Below the pieces are notes generated by a model. That model was not told the DNA's origin and searched no databases. It saw only the letters and a list, made by a program, of their open reading frames with translations. 48,594 bases of DNA from Dehalococcoidia bacterium (GTDB lineage: Bacteria; Chloroflexota; Dehalococcoidia; SM23-28-2; RBG-16-64-32), in assembly GCA_030690405.1 (NCBI GenBank), contig JAUYGU010000063.1, positions 1 through 48,594 on the forward strand. The letters are read 5' to 3'. Position 1 is the stretch's first letter, and each line of letters begins with the position of its first letter. The position numbers were made by a program, and so were the translations under genes. This document shows, one piece after another, positions 25,696-35,107 of this stretch.

Positions 25696-26505
25696 CTACG
25701 CCGGCACCGCCGACTTCAGGAATTCGATGATCGCCTCCGCCGACTCCTCCGGCTTCTCCCAGAAGAACATGTGGCCTACCCCTGAAATTATCCGCACCTG
25801 CGAGCCGGCTATACGCTGCCGCAGGATATCCGCGTTCCCCACCGGCACCAGCTGGTCGCGGTCGCCGTGCACAATCAGCGTCGGCGCCGTGATCCTTGGC
25901 AGCCGCTCGTAAGTATCGAACCCCTGGATCGCCGTAAACTGCCGGCCGATGCTCTCCCACGGCGTGGGGGCGGCCAGCCAGGTGCTGGTGATCCAGGCCC
26001 AGAACTCCGGCCCGGCCCGCTGTACGAACTCCGGCGTCGCCGCCGACAGCAGGAACTGCCGGATGGCGTCCTGCTGCGTCCCGCCGGCCTGGCCCGCGCG
26101 CGCGATAACATCTGGGTGCGTCGGTACGCCGTGGGAGAAGCCGCAGGTCGTGCAGCCCAGGACCAGCGCCTGCACCGCCTGCGGGTGGTTCAGCGCCAGC
26201 TCCTGCGCGATCATTCCGCCCATCGAGATGCCGAGCACGTGCGCCCGCGGAATGCCCAGCTCCCGCAGGAGGCCGGCCGCGTCCTCCGCCATCAGCGGCA
26301 CCGTCAGCTCGCCGGGCGGCTTATCGCTCAGCCCCGTGCCGCGGTTGGAAATTCGGATGACCTGAAAGCGCGACCGCAGCGGCTTCAGGAACGCCTCGCC
26401 CCAGAAGCCCGCGTTGCCGATCCAGCCCATGATCATGAGCAGCGGCGGCCCCGAGCCCTCCACGTAGTACTCGATGTTTAGCTCGCCGACTTTGATGGTG
26501 GGCAT
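25696..26505 (-). CDS. Alpha/beta hydrolase
   Basis: A 269-residue soluble alpha/beta-hydrolase. The nucleophile elbow is GISMGG (Ser near residue 94), the acid is in VHGDRDQLVP, and the catalytic His in GVGHMFFWEKPEE. The oxyanion-side segment is MIMGWIGN. It resembles 3-oxoadipate enol-lactonase or ester hydrolases, but the substrate cannot be named. The ATG has GGAGGGA 8 nt upstream. It may work with the SDR and LLM genes on the same strand, although gaps with repeats separate them. Confidence 0.9.
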   Translation of the reverse strand: MPTIKVGELNIEYYVEGSGPPLLMIMGWIGNAGFWGEAFLKPLRSRFQVIRISNRGTGLSDKPPGELTVPLMAEDAAGLLRELGIPRAHVLGISMGGMIAQELALNHPQAVQALVLGCTTCGFSHGVPTHPDVIARAGQAGGTQQDAIRQFLLSAATPEFVQRAGPEFWAWITSTWLAAPTPWESIGRQFTAIQGFDTYERLPRITAPTLIVHGDRDQLVPVGNADILRQRIAGSQVRIISGVGHMFFWEKPEESAEAIIEFLKSAVPA

Positions 26506-26669
26506 GGGCGCATCCCTCCTCCGGATGGGGCCGGTGACCGAACAGTATCGCAGCCTGACGTGCGCGTCAAGGTCTGGCGGCGCGGCTCGCCGCGGGCCCC
26601 TCGGCGGCGGCCGCTGCCCTCGCCCTGGCTCCTCGGGCCCAACCGCCTGTAGATTGCCGCCCGCCCTGC

Positions 26670-26675
26670 TATCAT
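26670..26675 (+). promoter_or_regulatory. -10 box at the start of the 26682 gene
   Basis: TATCAT ends 6 nt before the ATG at 26682, with no ribosome site between. Another candidate for leaderless transcription. Confidence 0.5.
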
Positions 26676-26681
26676 ACCGCC

Positions 26682-27227
26682 ATGACGACCGAGATGTGGA
26701 TCATCGCGGCCGTGCGGGTCCTCGGTTCCCTGCCGGTCCTCCGCTGGCCCTTCTGGGGAGCGATCTTCGTCCTTCTCGTTGACCTCAGCGATCTGTTCAT
26801 GATGAACCTGCTGCATCTCGGCGGCGTGAAGGGCTACCAGAGCTTCGACAAGTGGCTGGACCAGCCCTACATGCTCTTCTTCCTTATCGTCTCCCTCCGC
26901 TGGGAGCCGGCGCTCCGTAACATGGCGATCGGCCTGTACGTCTTCCGCGCAGCCGGCTTCATCGCCTTCGAGGTCACCGGCGAGCGAGACATCCTGATCT
27001 TCTTCCCGAACCTGTTCGAGGTCTGGTTTCTCCTCATCGCTGGCATGAAGGAGTTCAGCCTCGACTTCCGCCGTGACCGCTTCCTCGTCTCCACGGCTGC
27101 GGTGCTGCTCCTCGGCATCAAGATGTTCCAGGAGTACGCGCTACACGTCGGCCGCTGGCTCGATGGGTTCACCGCCGTCGAGGCCGTGCAGGCGATCTGG
27201 CGGTTCTTTACCGATCCGCTCTTCTAA
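26682..27227 (+). CDS. Multi-pass membrane protein, function unknown
   Basis: A 181-residue protein with about five hydrophobic stretches, for example FWGAIFVLLVDLSDLFMMNL, IGLYVFRAAGFIAFEV and FLVSTAAVLLLGIKMFQ. Conserved-looking charged residues lie in FDKWLDQPYM and DFRRDRFLV between helices. I do not recognise the family. It stands alone: a divergent alpha/beta hydrolase on one side and an LLM oxidoreductase with its own -10 box on the other. The start follows a -10 box by 6 nt. Confidence 0.75.
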   Translation: MTTEMWIIAAVRVLGSLPVLRWPFWGAIFVLLVDLSDLFMMNLLHLGGVKGYQSFDKWLDQPYMLFFLIVSLRWEPALRNMAIGLYVFRAAGFIAFEVTGERDILIFFPNLFEVWFLLIAGMKEFSLDFRRDRFLVSTAAVLLLGIKMFQEYALHVGRWLDGFTAVEAVQAIWRFFTDPLF

Positions 27228-27356
27228 AGGCGGCCGGCGTCCGGCTGGACCCTCGTATCAGGTACGCCTGAACGCGGTTCTCCCGCTTCCCCTAGACCGC
27301 GGGTGCCGTCCGGATCCGTGTCCAGCCTGCGCGTCGCTCGCCCGTTCGGGCTGGGG

Positions 27357-27362
27357 TAATAT
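27357..27362 (+). promoter_or_regulatory. -10 box near LLM gene 2 start
   Basis: TAATAT ends 9 nt before the ATG at 27372. As with the preceding gene, there is no Shine-Dalgarno sequence. Confidence 0.45.
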
Positions 27363-27371
27363 GGGGGCGCC

Positions 27372-28292
27372 ATGGCGAATCTGCAGTTCGGCGTCAACCT
27401 CTACCCCCACCAGTGGCGCGATGCCGTCCGCATCGAGGAGCTGGGCTACGACTCCGTCTGGACCTCCGAGCACGTCTTCTTCTACTTCCCCACCTTCGAC
27501 GCCCTCACCACCCTGGCCGCCGTCGCCGCCCTGACCTCGCGCATCCGGCTCGGCACCGCCGTCCTCCTCCTCCCCCTGCGCCCGGCCGCCCTCGCCGCCA
27601 AGGAGATCACCTCCGTCGACGTCATCTCCGGCGGCCGCCTCACGCTGGGCATCGGCGTCGGCGGCGAGTACCCGAAGGAGTTCCAGGCCGTCGGCGTCCC
27701 GGTCCAGGAGCGCGGCGCCCGCACCGACGAGGCGATCGAGGTGCTGCGGCGGCTCTGGACGGAAGACAACGTCAGCTTCGACGGCCGCTTCACGAAGCTG
27801 GATGGCGTCACGCTCCAGCCGAAGCCGGCTCAGCGGGGCGGGCCGCCGCTCTGGATCGCCGGCCGCTCAGAGGCCGCGATTCGTCGCGCCGGCCGTCTGG
27901 GCGACGGCTACCTGCCGTACCTCTTCTCCCCCGAGCGCTACCGCGACAGCCTGGCGGAGGTGCGCCGCGTCGCCGAGGAGGCGGGCCGCGATCCGGACGC
28001 CATCGAGCCCGGTCTCTACCAGTTCATCTGCCTCGCCGGCAGCTACGAGGAGGCGAAGCGCGTCGCCGCGGCTGACCTCTCCCGCCGCTACAACCAGCCG
28101 TTCGAGAGTATCGTGGACCGCTACGTGGTGATGGGGACGGCCGACGACTGCGCCCGCCGCCTGGCGGACTTCGCGGAGGCCGGCGCGCGCCACTTCCTGC
28201 TGGTCCCGATCACGGCGGCGTTCGCGGACTTCATGCCCCACGTGGAGCGCTACGCGACCGAGATACTCCCCCGGCTCCGTGCGGCCCCGTAG
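27372..28292 (+). CDS. LLM-class oxidoreductase, probably F420-dependent
   Basis: A 306-residue TIM-barrel enzyme. Family signs: GYDSVWTSEHVFFYFP, SRIRLGTAVLLLPLRPA, VDVISGGRLTLGIGVGG and PPLWIAGRSEAAIRRAGRLGDGYLPY, close to the subgroup of F420-dependent oxidoreductases that includes TIGR03619. Substrate unknown. It is about 3 kb from the other LLM gene and on the opposite strand. The start follows a -10 box by 9 nt. Confidence 0.88.
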   Translation: MANLQFGVNLYPHQWRDAVRIEELGYDSVWTSEHVFFYFPTFDALTTLAAVAALTSRIRLGTAVLLLPLRPAALAAKEITSVDVISGGRLTLGIGVGGEYPKEFQAVGVPVQERGARTDEAIEVLRRLWTEDNVSFDGRFTKLDGVTLQPKPAQRGGPPLWIAGRSEAAIRRAGRLGDGYLPYLFSPERYRDSLAEVRRVAEEAGRDPDAIEPGLYQFICLAGSYEEAKRVAAADLSRRYNQPFESIVDRYVVMGTADDCARRLADFAEAGARHFLLVPITAAFADFMPHVERYATEILPRLRAAP

Positions 28293-28298
28293 GGGCGA

Positions 28299-28392
28299 CC
28301 CCTTCGACATCGCTCAGGACAGGCTTCAGGTCGCCCGCGAGCGATGTGTGTGTGGGGGGCGGGTCGGTGCCTATCTGTGTTCATCTGTGGCC
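28299..28392. repeat. Two dispersed repeats after LLM gene 2
   Basis: 28299-28324 is an inverted copy of the 24-bp repeat (CCTTCGACATCGCTCAGGAC), and 28373-28392 is ATCTGTGTTCATCTGTGGCC. Between them lie GTGTGTGTGGGG and GC-rich bases. Only the small frame at 28417-28593 could be a gene in the 569-bp gap 28293-28861. Confidence 0.8.
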
Positions 28393-28416
28393 GATTAGGG
28401 GTGGGGATGTGGGGCC

Positions 28417-28593
28417 TTACCCGCGATGCTGTGTCGCGGTGTCGGGGCCCTCTTCGTCCGCCCCGTGCGGGCGGAGCATGGTGACGGCGGACGCCTCGGA
28501 CGCTCCGCGATGCGCCTCCGGGGTCCCGGTGGAGCCGTAGCGCATCCGCTGGAACGCCATCCGGGCCAGCGTGAGGTAGATATCGCCGAGCAT
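28417..28593 (-). CDS. Possible small helical protein
   Basis: A 58-residue frame beginning MLGDIYLTLARMAFQRMRYG, with a hydrophobic, helix-like first half and a polar second half. A weak AGGA lies about 10 nt before the ATG. An in-frame extension upstream to 28698 runs through dispersed repeats and is probably not coding. I do not recognise the sequence. It may be a chance frame in GC-rich DNA. Confidence 0.3.
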   Translation of the reverse strand: MLGDIYLTLARMAFQRMRYGSTGTPEAHRGASEASAVTMLRPHGADEEGPDTATQHRG

Positions 28594-28625
28594 CAGGAGG
28601 TCCTGCGCGATAGAAGGGCCCCTGC

Positions 28626-28676
28626 CCTGTCCTGTCGCCAAAGGCGACTCGCCTGGGCGAGAGCCGTGTCGAAGGG
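28626..28676. repeat. 24-bp repeat interrupted by the 27-bp repeat
   Basis: CCTGTCCTG (28626-28634) and AGCCGTGTCGAAGGG (28662-28676) together make one copy of the 24-bp repeat. Between them sits the double hairpin TCGCCAAAGGCGA + CTCGCCTGGGCGAG (28635-28661, 27 bp), the same unit found in prmA. This shows one repeat family inserted into the other. Confidence 0.9.
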
Positions 28677-28861
28677 CCTGCCGGGACATCGGAGCCACCG
28701 TCCTTCGAACTCCGCAAATCGATTGTCCAGCCGGACGGCCGCACCCCGCGCGACCCTATCCTACATCCATCCAAACGCCTGTCAACCCACCCTAGATTCG
28801 GGGTTGTGTGGAAAACTTAGAGAGTTTTCTTAGCGTCTAAAAGCCTGCCGAGCAGGGTGCC

Positions 28862-31800
28862 CTACGGCGCACAGCTCAGGTTCATTACCGCGATGTACCG
28901 CAGCGGGTCAGCCAGGGTGATGCTGTTGCTGGCGTCCAGGTCGAAGCGGGCGTCGTACGGCGGGCCCGGCGGGAACGTGTTCACCCTCCCCATGTAGCGG
29001 AGGACGTCGCCTAGCATGGCCTTCTGGTCGTCGTTGAAGTCGAACGGCCAGGCGTCCGGCGGGTCCTCGTTATCCGCCTCTAGGGTGTCTGCGCAGGGGT
29101 CCAGCGGCAGCGTCCCCATGAACGTCTCCTTCGCCGTCTCGAACCCGTCGCAGTCGGGGTCATCCGCGGGAACAGGCCACGGAGGCAGGGCCTGATCAGC
29201 GTTGGGCCAGGCAGGGCAGTTATCGGAGGCGTCGGGCACACCGTCGCCGTCGGAGTCCGGGACAGGCGTCGGCGTGGGTGTGGGCGTAGGTGTGGGCGTC
29301 GGCGTTGGCGTTGACGTCGGCGTTGGGGTTGGCGTGGGCGTGCTTGCGGCGAAGGTGGCGGTGTATGTCATGGGAGTGCTGGGCGCGACAATGTCGTGGC
29401 TCTGCGCCCCGCCGTCGGACCAGGAGGCGAACGTGTAAATCTCGCCACCGAACGCCTGGGGGAAGGGGGCGCTAATGGAGATCGTGGACCCTACAATGGC
29501 GGTATGGACGAGCGGGGTGGCGCTGGCCCCGGCCGCGACCACGAGCTGGAGCCCCGAGGGAACGGAGGAAAAGGTGAGGTCCACGCCTTTGGGATAGAGG
29601 GATACGCTCTTGATGTCCTGGAGGCCACCGGAGTCGGTCACCGTGAGCTTTAGCTCTAGGTACGACGGCCACTCATGGTCGGGAGCGACGAATTGGCCAC
29701 TCGCTACCCCCGGATAGTCCTGCACCGGGTGGGTGTGGCAACTGGTGGGGGTGGCGCAGTGATGGAAGAGAAGAGACCAGGAGAAGGCCGCGGGCGGAAG
29801 AGGGCCGTCCTCGTTGTCGGTGGCGGAGCCGGCGAAGTCGATCACGTCGCCGACGCTCCACGTTGTAGTGGGGTCGGGATTGCTGATGGCGGCCACGGGC
29901 GGGGTGTTGGCGACGGTAGCGGTGGCCTCGTTGGAGGCTGGGCCAACGTTGCCCGAGGGGTCCTCAGCGGTGACCTTGTAGTAGTAGGTGGCCGGGGGAA
30001 GGCCGGAGTCGCTGTAGCTGGTGGTGCCCGGCTGGCCTATCTGGTTGGTAACGGAAGGGGTGAAGCCAGAGGTGGTGGAGCGGTGGACGTTGTAGCTGGC
30101 GATGCTGCCAGAGTCGTCGCTGGCCGGCGACCAGGTGAGGTTGACGGTGTTCCCCACCACGGAGCCCGCAAGGTTTGTGGGTGCCGTGGTGGGCTGGTGT
30201 CCTGCAGGACGGGAGTGTTCATGTCGGCCTGTATCTGGGCGGCGCTGAGGGCCCGGCCGTAGATGCGTATCTCGTCGATGACGCCGTTGAGGAACTCGCC
30301 CCAGACGGAGTTGCCCCCGAAGCGGAGCGGCCCGGCGGAGCTGACGACGGGGCCGCTGATGGCAAGGCTGCTGGCCAGGAAGCCGTTGACGTAGAGACGC
30401 AGAGCGGCACCGTCGTAGGTCGCGGCTAGGTGGGTCCAGGTGTTAGGCGGGAGCTGGGAGCTGCCGCTCGTAACTACATGGACGGTGGTGTAGATCTCCC
30501 CCGAGGGGCGGTTGGTCTCCGTGTTGCCGTAAATGGCGTAGGTGAGGTGGCCGGCCTGTTCCTTGAGGATGACCGTATTCCAACCCGAGAGGGGGTCCCG
30601 CGGGTAAACCCAGGCCTCCAGGGTGAGGGCCGTCGTGAGGTCGAGCTTGGGGTTGTCGAGAACGGTGACCCAGTCGTTATTGCCGTCGAAGGAGAGGGCG
30701 CTGCCAAACTTGCCCGAAGCGGTGCGGGTTGCCCCCGAGATGCTCCCGTCCAGTCCGTTGCCGGAAGCGTCGCTGACCGTCGTGCCGCTGGGCTCGTTGA
30801 ACCCGTACGCCGCCACCGGGCCGGAGCTGGGCGGCTGGTCGGTGGAGTAGCTGATCCGGCGGATCGTGCCGCCCTCGATGTCCACGTAGAACAGGTCGCC
30901 GTTGGGACCGATGCGGAGGTCCACCGGGCCGGCGGCGTCGGCCACAAAGGTGGCCACCGATGCGGGTGTGGGCACGCTACTGCCGTCTGCAAACATCACC
31001 CAAATGCAGCGACGGGCGTAGTCGGTGAAGAAGAGGGCGTTGTCGTAAGAGTCGGGGTAAGCCCCCCCTCGTAGAACGCCATGCCTGAGATAGAGGCGGA
31101 GCCGTCGGCGGGGCAGCTCTCCCCGCTGACCACTTTCTCCAAGTGGTTGTAGGCGAAGAAGGGGGCAGTCACGGCGCCCGGCGCGGCGTAGAGGTTCTCG
31201 CAGATGCTGAGGTTGGTGCTGTCGAAGCCGGGGTGGCGCCCCGCGCCTTCGTAGCAGGGCCAGCCGAAGTTGCGCACTCCGTTGGTGACAAAATTCGTTC
31301 GGTCGATCTCTTCCCAGCTGCCCAGCCCCACCTCGCCAATCCAGAGATCGGTGGTACCTGGCCGGAACGCGAAGCGGAACGGGTTTCTCATGCCGTGGGC
31401 GATAACGCGACGAACGTTGGCGTCCGGGCTGCTGTACGCCGGGTTGTCCGGAAGCGCCGCTCCGGTCGTCGGGCTCACGCGGACGATCGTCCCGTCCAGA
31501 CCCGAAGGGTCACTACTGGTGCGGAGGTCCTGGCTGCGCAGCGCCCCTCCCTCGGCGGTAGGTGGCGTCAGGTTGGTCCCCGCGGGAGCAGGCGGGTCCC
31601 CGCACGGGTTGCCCTTCTGCCCGTAGTCCTCGAAGTCGTAGCTGGCGCCTTCGCCGCCGCCCGCGTAGAGGGCGCCGTCAGGCCCGAAAGCCACGGTACC
31701 GATTGAGTGGCTGGGGTACTGCTGGCACCAGTCCTCTATCAACACCTGCTCCGTGCCGGTCCAGGTGTTACCGCTGGCCGTGAGGCGGGACAACCGGCCG

Positions 31801-32260
31801 CTGACCACGCAGCCGTCGATGGTGGCCCCGGGCGGGTTTGGACAAGGATCGTAGAGGGGATCCGCGGCGGAGCCCCAGTACGGTGCGCTGCCGCCTATGG
31901 GCGCATCGTAGGTATAAAGCACATACACGTACGGTTGGCTGGGGAAGCTCGGGTCTAGGGCCATCCCCAGCAGGCCGCGGTCCCAGGCGTCGTATACGTT
32001 GGTGCGCAGGTCTGCGAATACCGCCGGGGTCGTGTCGGACAGGCTGTCAAAGACCTTGATGATGCCGCTCTTCTCAGCCACGAAGGCCCGGCCATCCGGC
32101 GAGAACTCCGCCACGGTGGGGACGTCGAGGCCGCCGAAGACGACGGACTCCTGAAAGCCGGCCAGAAGCTCGGCTCGGGTCTTCCGGTCTGCACAAGAAG
32201 CAAGGCGACAAGAGTCGCCAAGCCAACCAGCAGACGAACAGCGTTCGCGTGCCACACCAT
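28862..32260 (-). pseudogene. Sugar-dehydrogenase/LamG/FN3 surface protein, three frameshifts
   Basis: Read across three breaks this is one ~1130-residue exported protein: signal peptide (VRLLVGLATLVALLLVQT), PQQ-dependent glucose/sorbosone-dehydrogenase-like propeller (GRAFVAEKSGIIKVFDSL; DRGLLGMALDPSFP), LamG domain (PVAAYGFNEPSGT; DEIRIYGRAL), FN3 domain (NTVNLTWSPASDD), a PKD-like region, a Thr/Pro linker, a TSP3-like calcium segment ([17 protein letters not shown]) and a dockerin-like tail. One base is missing near 32177 (CCC run), at 31062-31068 (a run of seven C on the plus strand) and near 30185-30194. Each occurs in a C/G run, so sequencing error is as likely as decay. The start follows AAAGGGGTGCGGCG. 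Confidence 0.8.
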
Positions 32261-32452
32261 ACTCGCCGCACCCCTTTGAGCGGTATGATATCATAACTAC
32301 CCGCCGCGCGGGCACTTCGCCCACATGTCGCGCTTCGCGCGATGTGGTCTCTGGCCCGAAGCGATCAGGGCTAGGGACAGGACTGCTACAACGCCTCGTG
32401 CAGCGCCCCCACCGCCGCTGGGAACCAGCGGCTACAGTGCGAAAAGCGCGCG

Positions 32453-33223
32453 CTAGGGCGGCAGCACGCAGGTCTTGTTGAACACCGGGATGTAAGACAG
32501 CACGTCCCCCACCGTGATTCCGTTGCTCTGGTTCAGGTCGTACCGTGGGTCGTACTGTGGGTCCGCCGGGTAGAATTTGTTGAACACCGGTATGTAGCCC
32601 AGGACGTCCGCAATAGCAGCCCGCTGGTTATCGTCAAAATCGTACGGCCAGTGGTCAGGGAGCCCCTCGTTATTGGGCCCGTCGTTGACGGCGCAGGCCA
32701 CCAGCGGGAGCGTGCCCATGAACGTCTCGGCCGTGGTGGTGAACCCGTCGCAGTCCTGGTCGCCGGGGGGCGTGGCCCAGAGGGTGGCCACGGCAACGCA
32801 GTCCGCTGTCTCGCAGGCGTCGCCCCACTGGTCGCCGTCGGTGTTCTCCTGGCCCGTGTTTGACGTCGTCGGACAGTTGTCGCAGGCGGTCCCCACGCTG
32901 TCGCCGTCGCCGTCCTCCTGCCCGGCGTTGGCGGTAGAGGGGCAATTGTCGGCCGCGTCGAGCACGCCGTCGCCATCCGAGTCCGCGTACCAGAAGCCGG
33001 CGCCCAGGCGGAACCCCGCGCTGTCCGCCTGCCCAATGGCCGGCTGGCCCGCCGTGGCCCCCAGCCGGTAGCTGGCCGAAGACGAGTTCGTGCTGCCGCC
33101 GGAGCCGACTACGGACCAGGGCAGCGCCGTGTCCGGCGCCGTCAGCACAACCCGCGCCCCCATGGCCAGCACGGCCCCCACGGCTGCCGCCGCCACCAGC
33201 GCCACGAGCCTTCCTCTAGTCAC
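32453..33223 (-). CDS. Exported protein with TSP3 and dockerin-like tail
   Basis: A 256-residue secreted protein. Signal peptide LVALVAAAAVGAVLAMG; then a short domain with SASYRLGATAGQPAIGQ and GFRLGAGFW, often seen before adhesion modules; three calcium-binding TSP3-like stretches (DSDGDGVLDAADNCPST, DGDGDSVGTACDNCPTT, NTDGDQWGDACE); and a tail with two EF-hand-like repeats, [20 protein letters not shown] and DLNQSNGITVGDVLSYIPVF, ending CVLPP. This tail matches those of the genes at 28862 and 43259. The GTG start lies 3 nt after a heptamer array whose AGTAGGAG supplies the ribosome site. Confidence 0.85.
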   Translation of the reverse strand: MTRGRLVALVAAAAVGAVLAMGARVVLTAPDTALPWSVVGSGGSTNSSSASYRLGATAGQPAIGQADSAGFRLGAGFWYADSDGDGVLDAADNCPSTANAGQEDGDGDSVGTACDNCPTTSNTGQENTDGDQWGDACETADCVAVATLWATPPGDQDCDGFTTTAETFMGTLPLVACAVNDGPNNEGLPDHWPYDFDDNQRAAIADVLGYIPVFNKFYPADPQYDPRYDLNQSNGITVGDVLSYIPVFNKTCVLPP

Positions 33224-33226
33224 CGC

Positions 33227-33258
33227 TCCTACTTCCTACTTCCTACTTCCTACTTCCT
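33227..33258. repeat. Heptamer array TCCTACT
   Basis: Four exact TCCTACT units (33227-33254) and one partial. On the minus strand the unit reads AGTAGGA, and the last one places AGGAG a few nt before the GTG start at 33223. The array thus contains the ribosome-binding site. Confidence 0.9.
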
Positions 33259-33265
33259 GCCTCCC

Positions 33266-34885
33266 CTACCGCGGCCGGTGGAACGGCGTGCAGAAGCGGT
33301 TGGAGCAGTGCGCCACCTTCAGGTCGTCGTTGGTGTCGTCGTTGTAGCTGACGACGGGCAGGCCGTCCGTCCCCACCGTGATCGACGTGTACAAGCCGAC
33401 GCTGCCGGCGCTGTCGACGGCGGTGAAGCTGTTGCCGGCGCTGCACGACACGTTCCCGCAGTGGGCCACCTTCAGGTCGCTGTTCATGAGGTCCCAGTAG
33501 CTGATCACCGGCAGGCCGTCCGCCCCCACCGTGATCGACGATAAGTCGCCGACGCTGCCGGCGCTGTCGACGAAGGTGAGGGTGTTGCCGGCGCTGCACA
33601 AGACGTTCCCGCAGTGGGCCACCTTTAGGTCGTCGTTGGCGTCGTCGAAGTAGCTGATCACGGGCAGGCCGTCCGTCCCCACCGTGATCGACGAGTACCC
33701 GCTGACGAAGTTGGGGGCGTCGACGGCGGTGAGGGTGTTGCCGGCGCTGCACGACACGTTCCCGCAGTGGGCCACCTTCAGGTCGCTGTTGGTTTGGTCG
33801 GTGTAGCTGATCACGGGCAGGCCGTCCGTCCCCACTGTGATCGACGTGTACCAGCCGACGAGGCCGGCGCTGTCGACGGTGGTGAAGGTGTTGCCGGCGC
33901 TGCAGGCGGTGTTGCCGCAGTGGGCCACCTTCAGATCATTGTTGGTGAGGTCCGAGTAGCTGATCACGGGCAGGCCGTCCGTCCCCACCGTGATCGACGT
34001 GAAGAAGCCGACGACGCCGGCGCTGTCGACGGCGGTGAGGGTGTTGCCGCCGCTGCACGACACGTTCCCGCAGTGGGCCACCTTCAGGGCGCTGTTGCCT
34101 TGGTCGTAGTAGCTGATCACGGGCAGGCCGTCCGTCCCCACCGTGATCGACGTGTACAAGCCGACGTTGGCGCTGTCCACGGTGGTGAAGGTGTTGCCGG
34201 CGCTGCAGGCGGTGTTGCCGCAGTGCGCCACCTTTAGGTCGTCGTTGCTGTCGTCGAAGTAGCTGATCACGGGCAGGCCGTCCGTCCCGGCCGTGATCGA
34301 CGACAACGCGCCCACGATGCCGGCGCTGTCCACGGTAGTGAGGCTGAAGCCCAGGCGGCTGAGGGCGCCGGCCTGCTCCGCCTGAAAGGCGTACGGCACG
34401 TAGCCGAACTGGAGCCGCGGCGCCATCGCCGCGTCCGGGCTCACCTGTACCTCCAGGTAGCGGGCCGTCCCGTCGAAGTCGCTGGCCCTCAGCGCCGTCA
34501 CCGACCCCAGCTGCACGTTGAACAGCCCCCCGCTGACGGCGACGGTGCCCTGCGTCTCCGTCCACACCTGGTTGCCGCCGGCGGGGGCGTCGTAGATGCG
34601 GAAGGTGATGCTGTAGTTGCCGTTGGCCACCGGCAGCCCCGTGCCGGGGTTGGTCAGCCGGCCCTGGAAGCTTACCAGCGGGTTCCCTCCGCCCGGCGCG
34701 GGGATCGCCGGCGGCTCTCCCACGGGCGCGAACGAGGCGTCCCCCAGAACGATCGTCCGCGCTTCCGCCGGGCTGCCGCCGCCCCAGGGCAGCGCCAACC
34801 TGTCCAGAGCCACGGCGGCTGTCAGGAAAGCGCCGGTGAAGGCCAGCGCCAGCAGGGAAAGAGCAAACAGACGAACAGCGGTCAT
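33266..34885 (-). CDS. Exported seven-repeat (propeller-like) surface protein
   Basis: A 539-residue exported protein. Signal peptide FALSLLALAFTGAFLTAAVA; then a domain with LVSFQGRLTNPGTGLP, NYSITFRIYDAPAGGNQVW and FGYVPYAFQAEQAG, which is common in large surface proteins; then seven repeats of about 51 residues (DGLPVISY, DLKVAHCGN, CSAGNT, VDSAG, TSITVGT). Seven equal beta-rich units fit a seven-bladed propeller, with N-terminal strand VDSAGIVGALSSIT completing the last one. Repeats are also near-identical in DNA (153 bp). The ATG at 34885 follows GGGGGTGCGCC; promoter at 34919-34946. Confidence 0.85.
   Translation of the reverse strand: MTAVRLFALSLLALAFTGAFLTAAVALDRLALPWGGGSPAEARTIVLGDASFAPVGEPPAIPAPGGGNPLVSFQGRLTNPGTGLPVANGNYSITFRIYDAPAGGNQVWTETQGTVAVSGGLFNVQLGSVTALRASDFDGTARYLEVQVSPDAAMAPRLQFGYVPYAFQAEQAGALSRLGFSLTTVDSAGIVGALSSITAGTDGLPVISYFDDSNDDLKVAHCGNTACSAGNTFTTVDSANVGLYTSITVGTDGLPVISYYDQGNSALKVAHCGNVSCSGGNTLTAVDSAGVVGFFTSITVGTDGLPVISYSDLTNNDLKVAHCGNTACSAGNTFTTVDSAGLVGWYTSITVGTDGLPVISYTDQTNSDLKVAHCGNVSCSAGNTLTAVDAPNFVSGYSSITVGTDGLPVISYFDDANDDLKVAHCGNVLCSAGNTLTFVDSAGSVGDLSSITVGADGLPVISYWDLMNSDLKVAHCGNVSCSAGNSFTAVDSAGSVGLYTSITVGTDGLPVVSYNDDTNDDLKVAHCSNRFCTPFHRPR
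33270..34340. repeat. Tandem 153-bp repeats
   Basis: Seven units of about 153 bp (51 codons) encode the propeller blades. Identity between units is high at the DNA level (for example GATCACGGGCAGGCCGTCCG recurs several times), so the array can expand or contract by recombination. Limits are approximate. Confidence 0.8.
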
Positions 34886-34918
34886 GGCGCACCCCCATCG
34901 CGTGGCCCGCGTGCAAGG

Positions 34919-34946
34919 AGTATACACTCGCGATAACGCTTGTCAA
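34919..34946 (-). promoter_or_regulatory. Promoter of the propeller gene
   Basis: Minus strand: TTGACA (34941-34946), a 16-bp spacer and TATACT (34919-34924). Two more TTGACA motifs lie just upstream (34957-34969), which may be extra sites. Same spacing as the promoters at 23233 and 43193. Confidence 0.75.
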
Positions 34947-35107
34947 CCCCCGTATCTGTCAATTTGTCAATGGATCGGAGGGGCCAATTTGGGTAGACGC
35001 AGGGGCCTGTCGGTTGAGGCGATGGTCGCGCGGTAGGGGCTCCACCCCCTCCGCCGCCGCGATTGTGCGGCTGGGCTGGGGCAGGTCTCAAGCACCCGCG
35101 GGCATTG

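Noticed and set aside
28426..28833. A 135-codon plus-strand frame
   Set aside because: It runs through two dispersed repeats and has no domain, start site or conserved feature.
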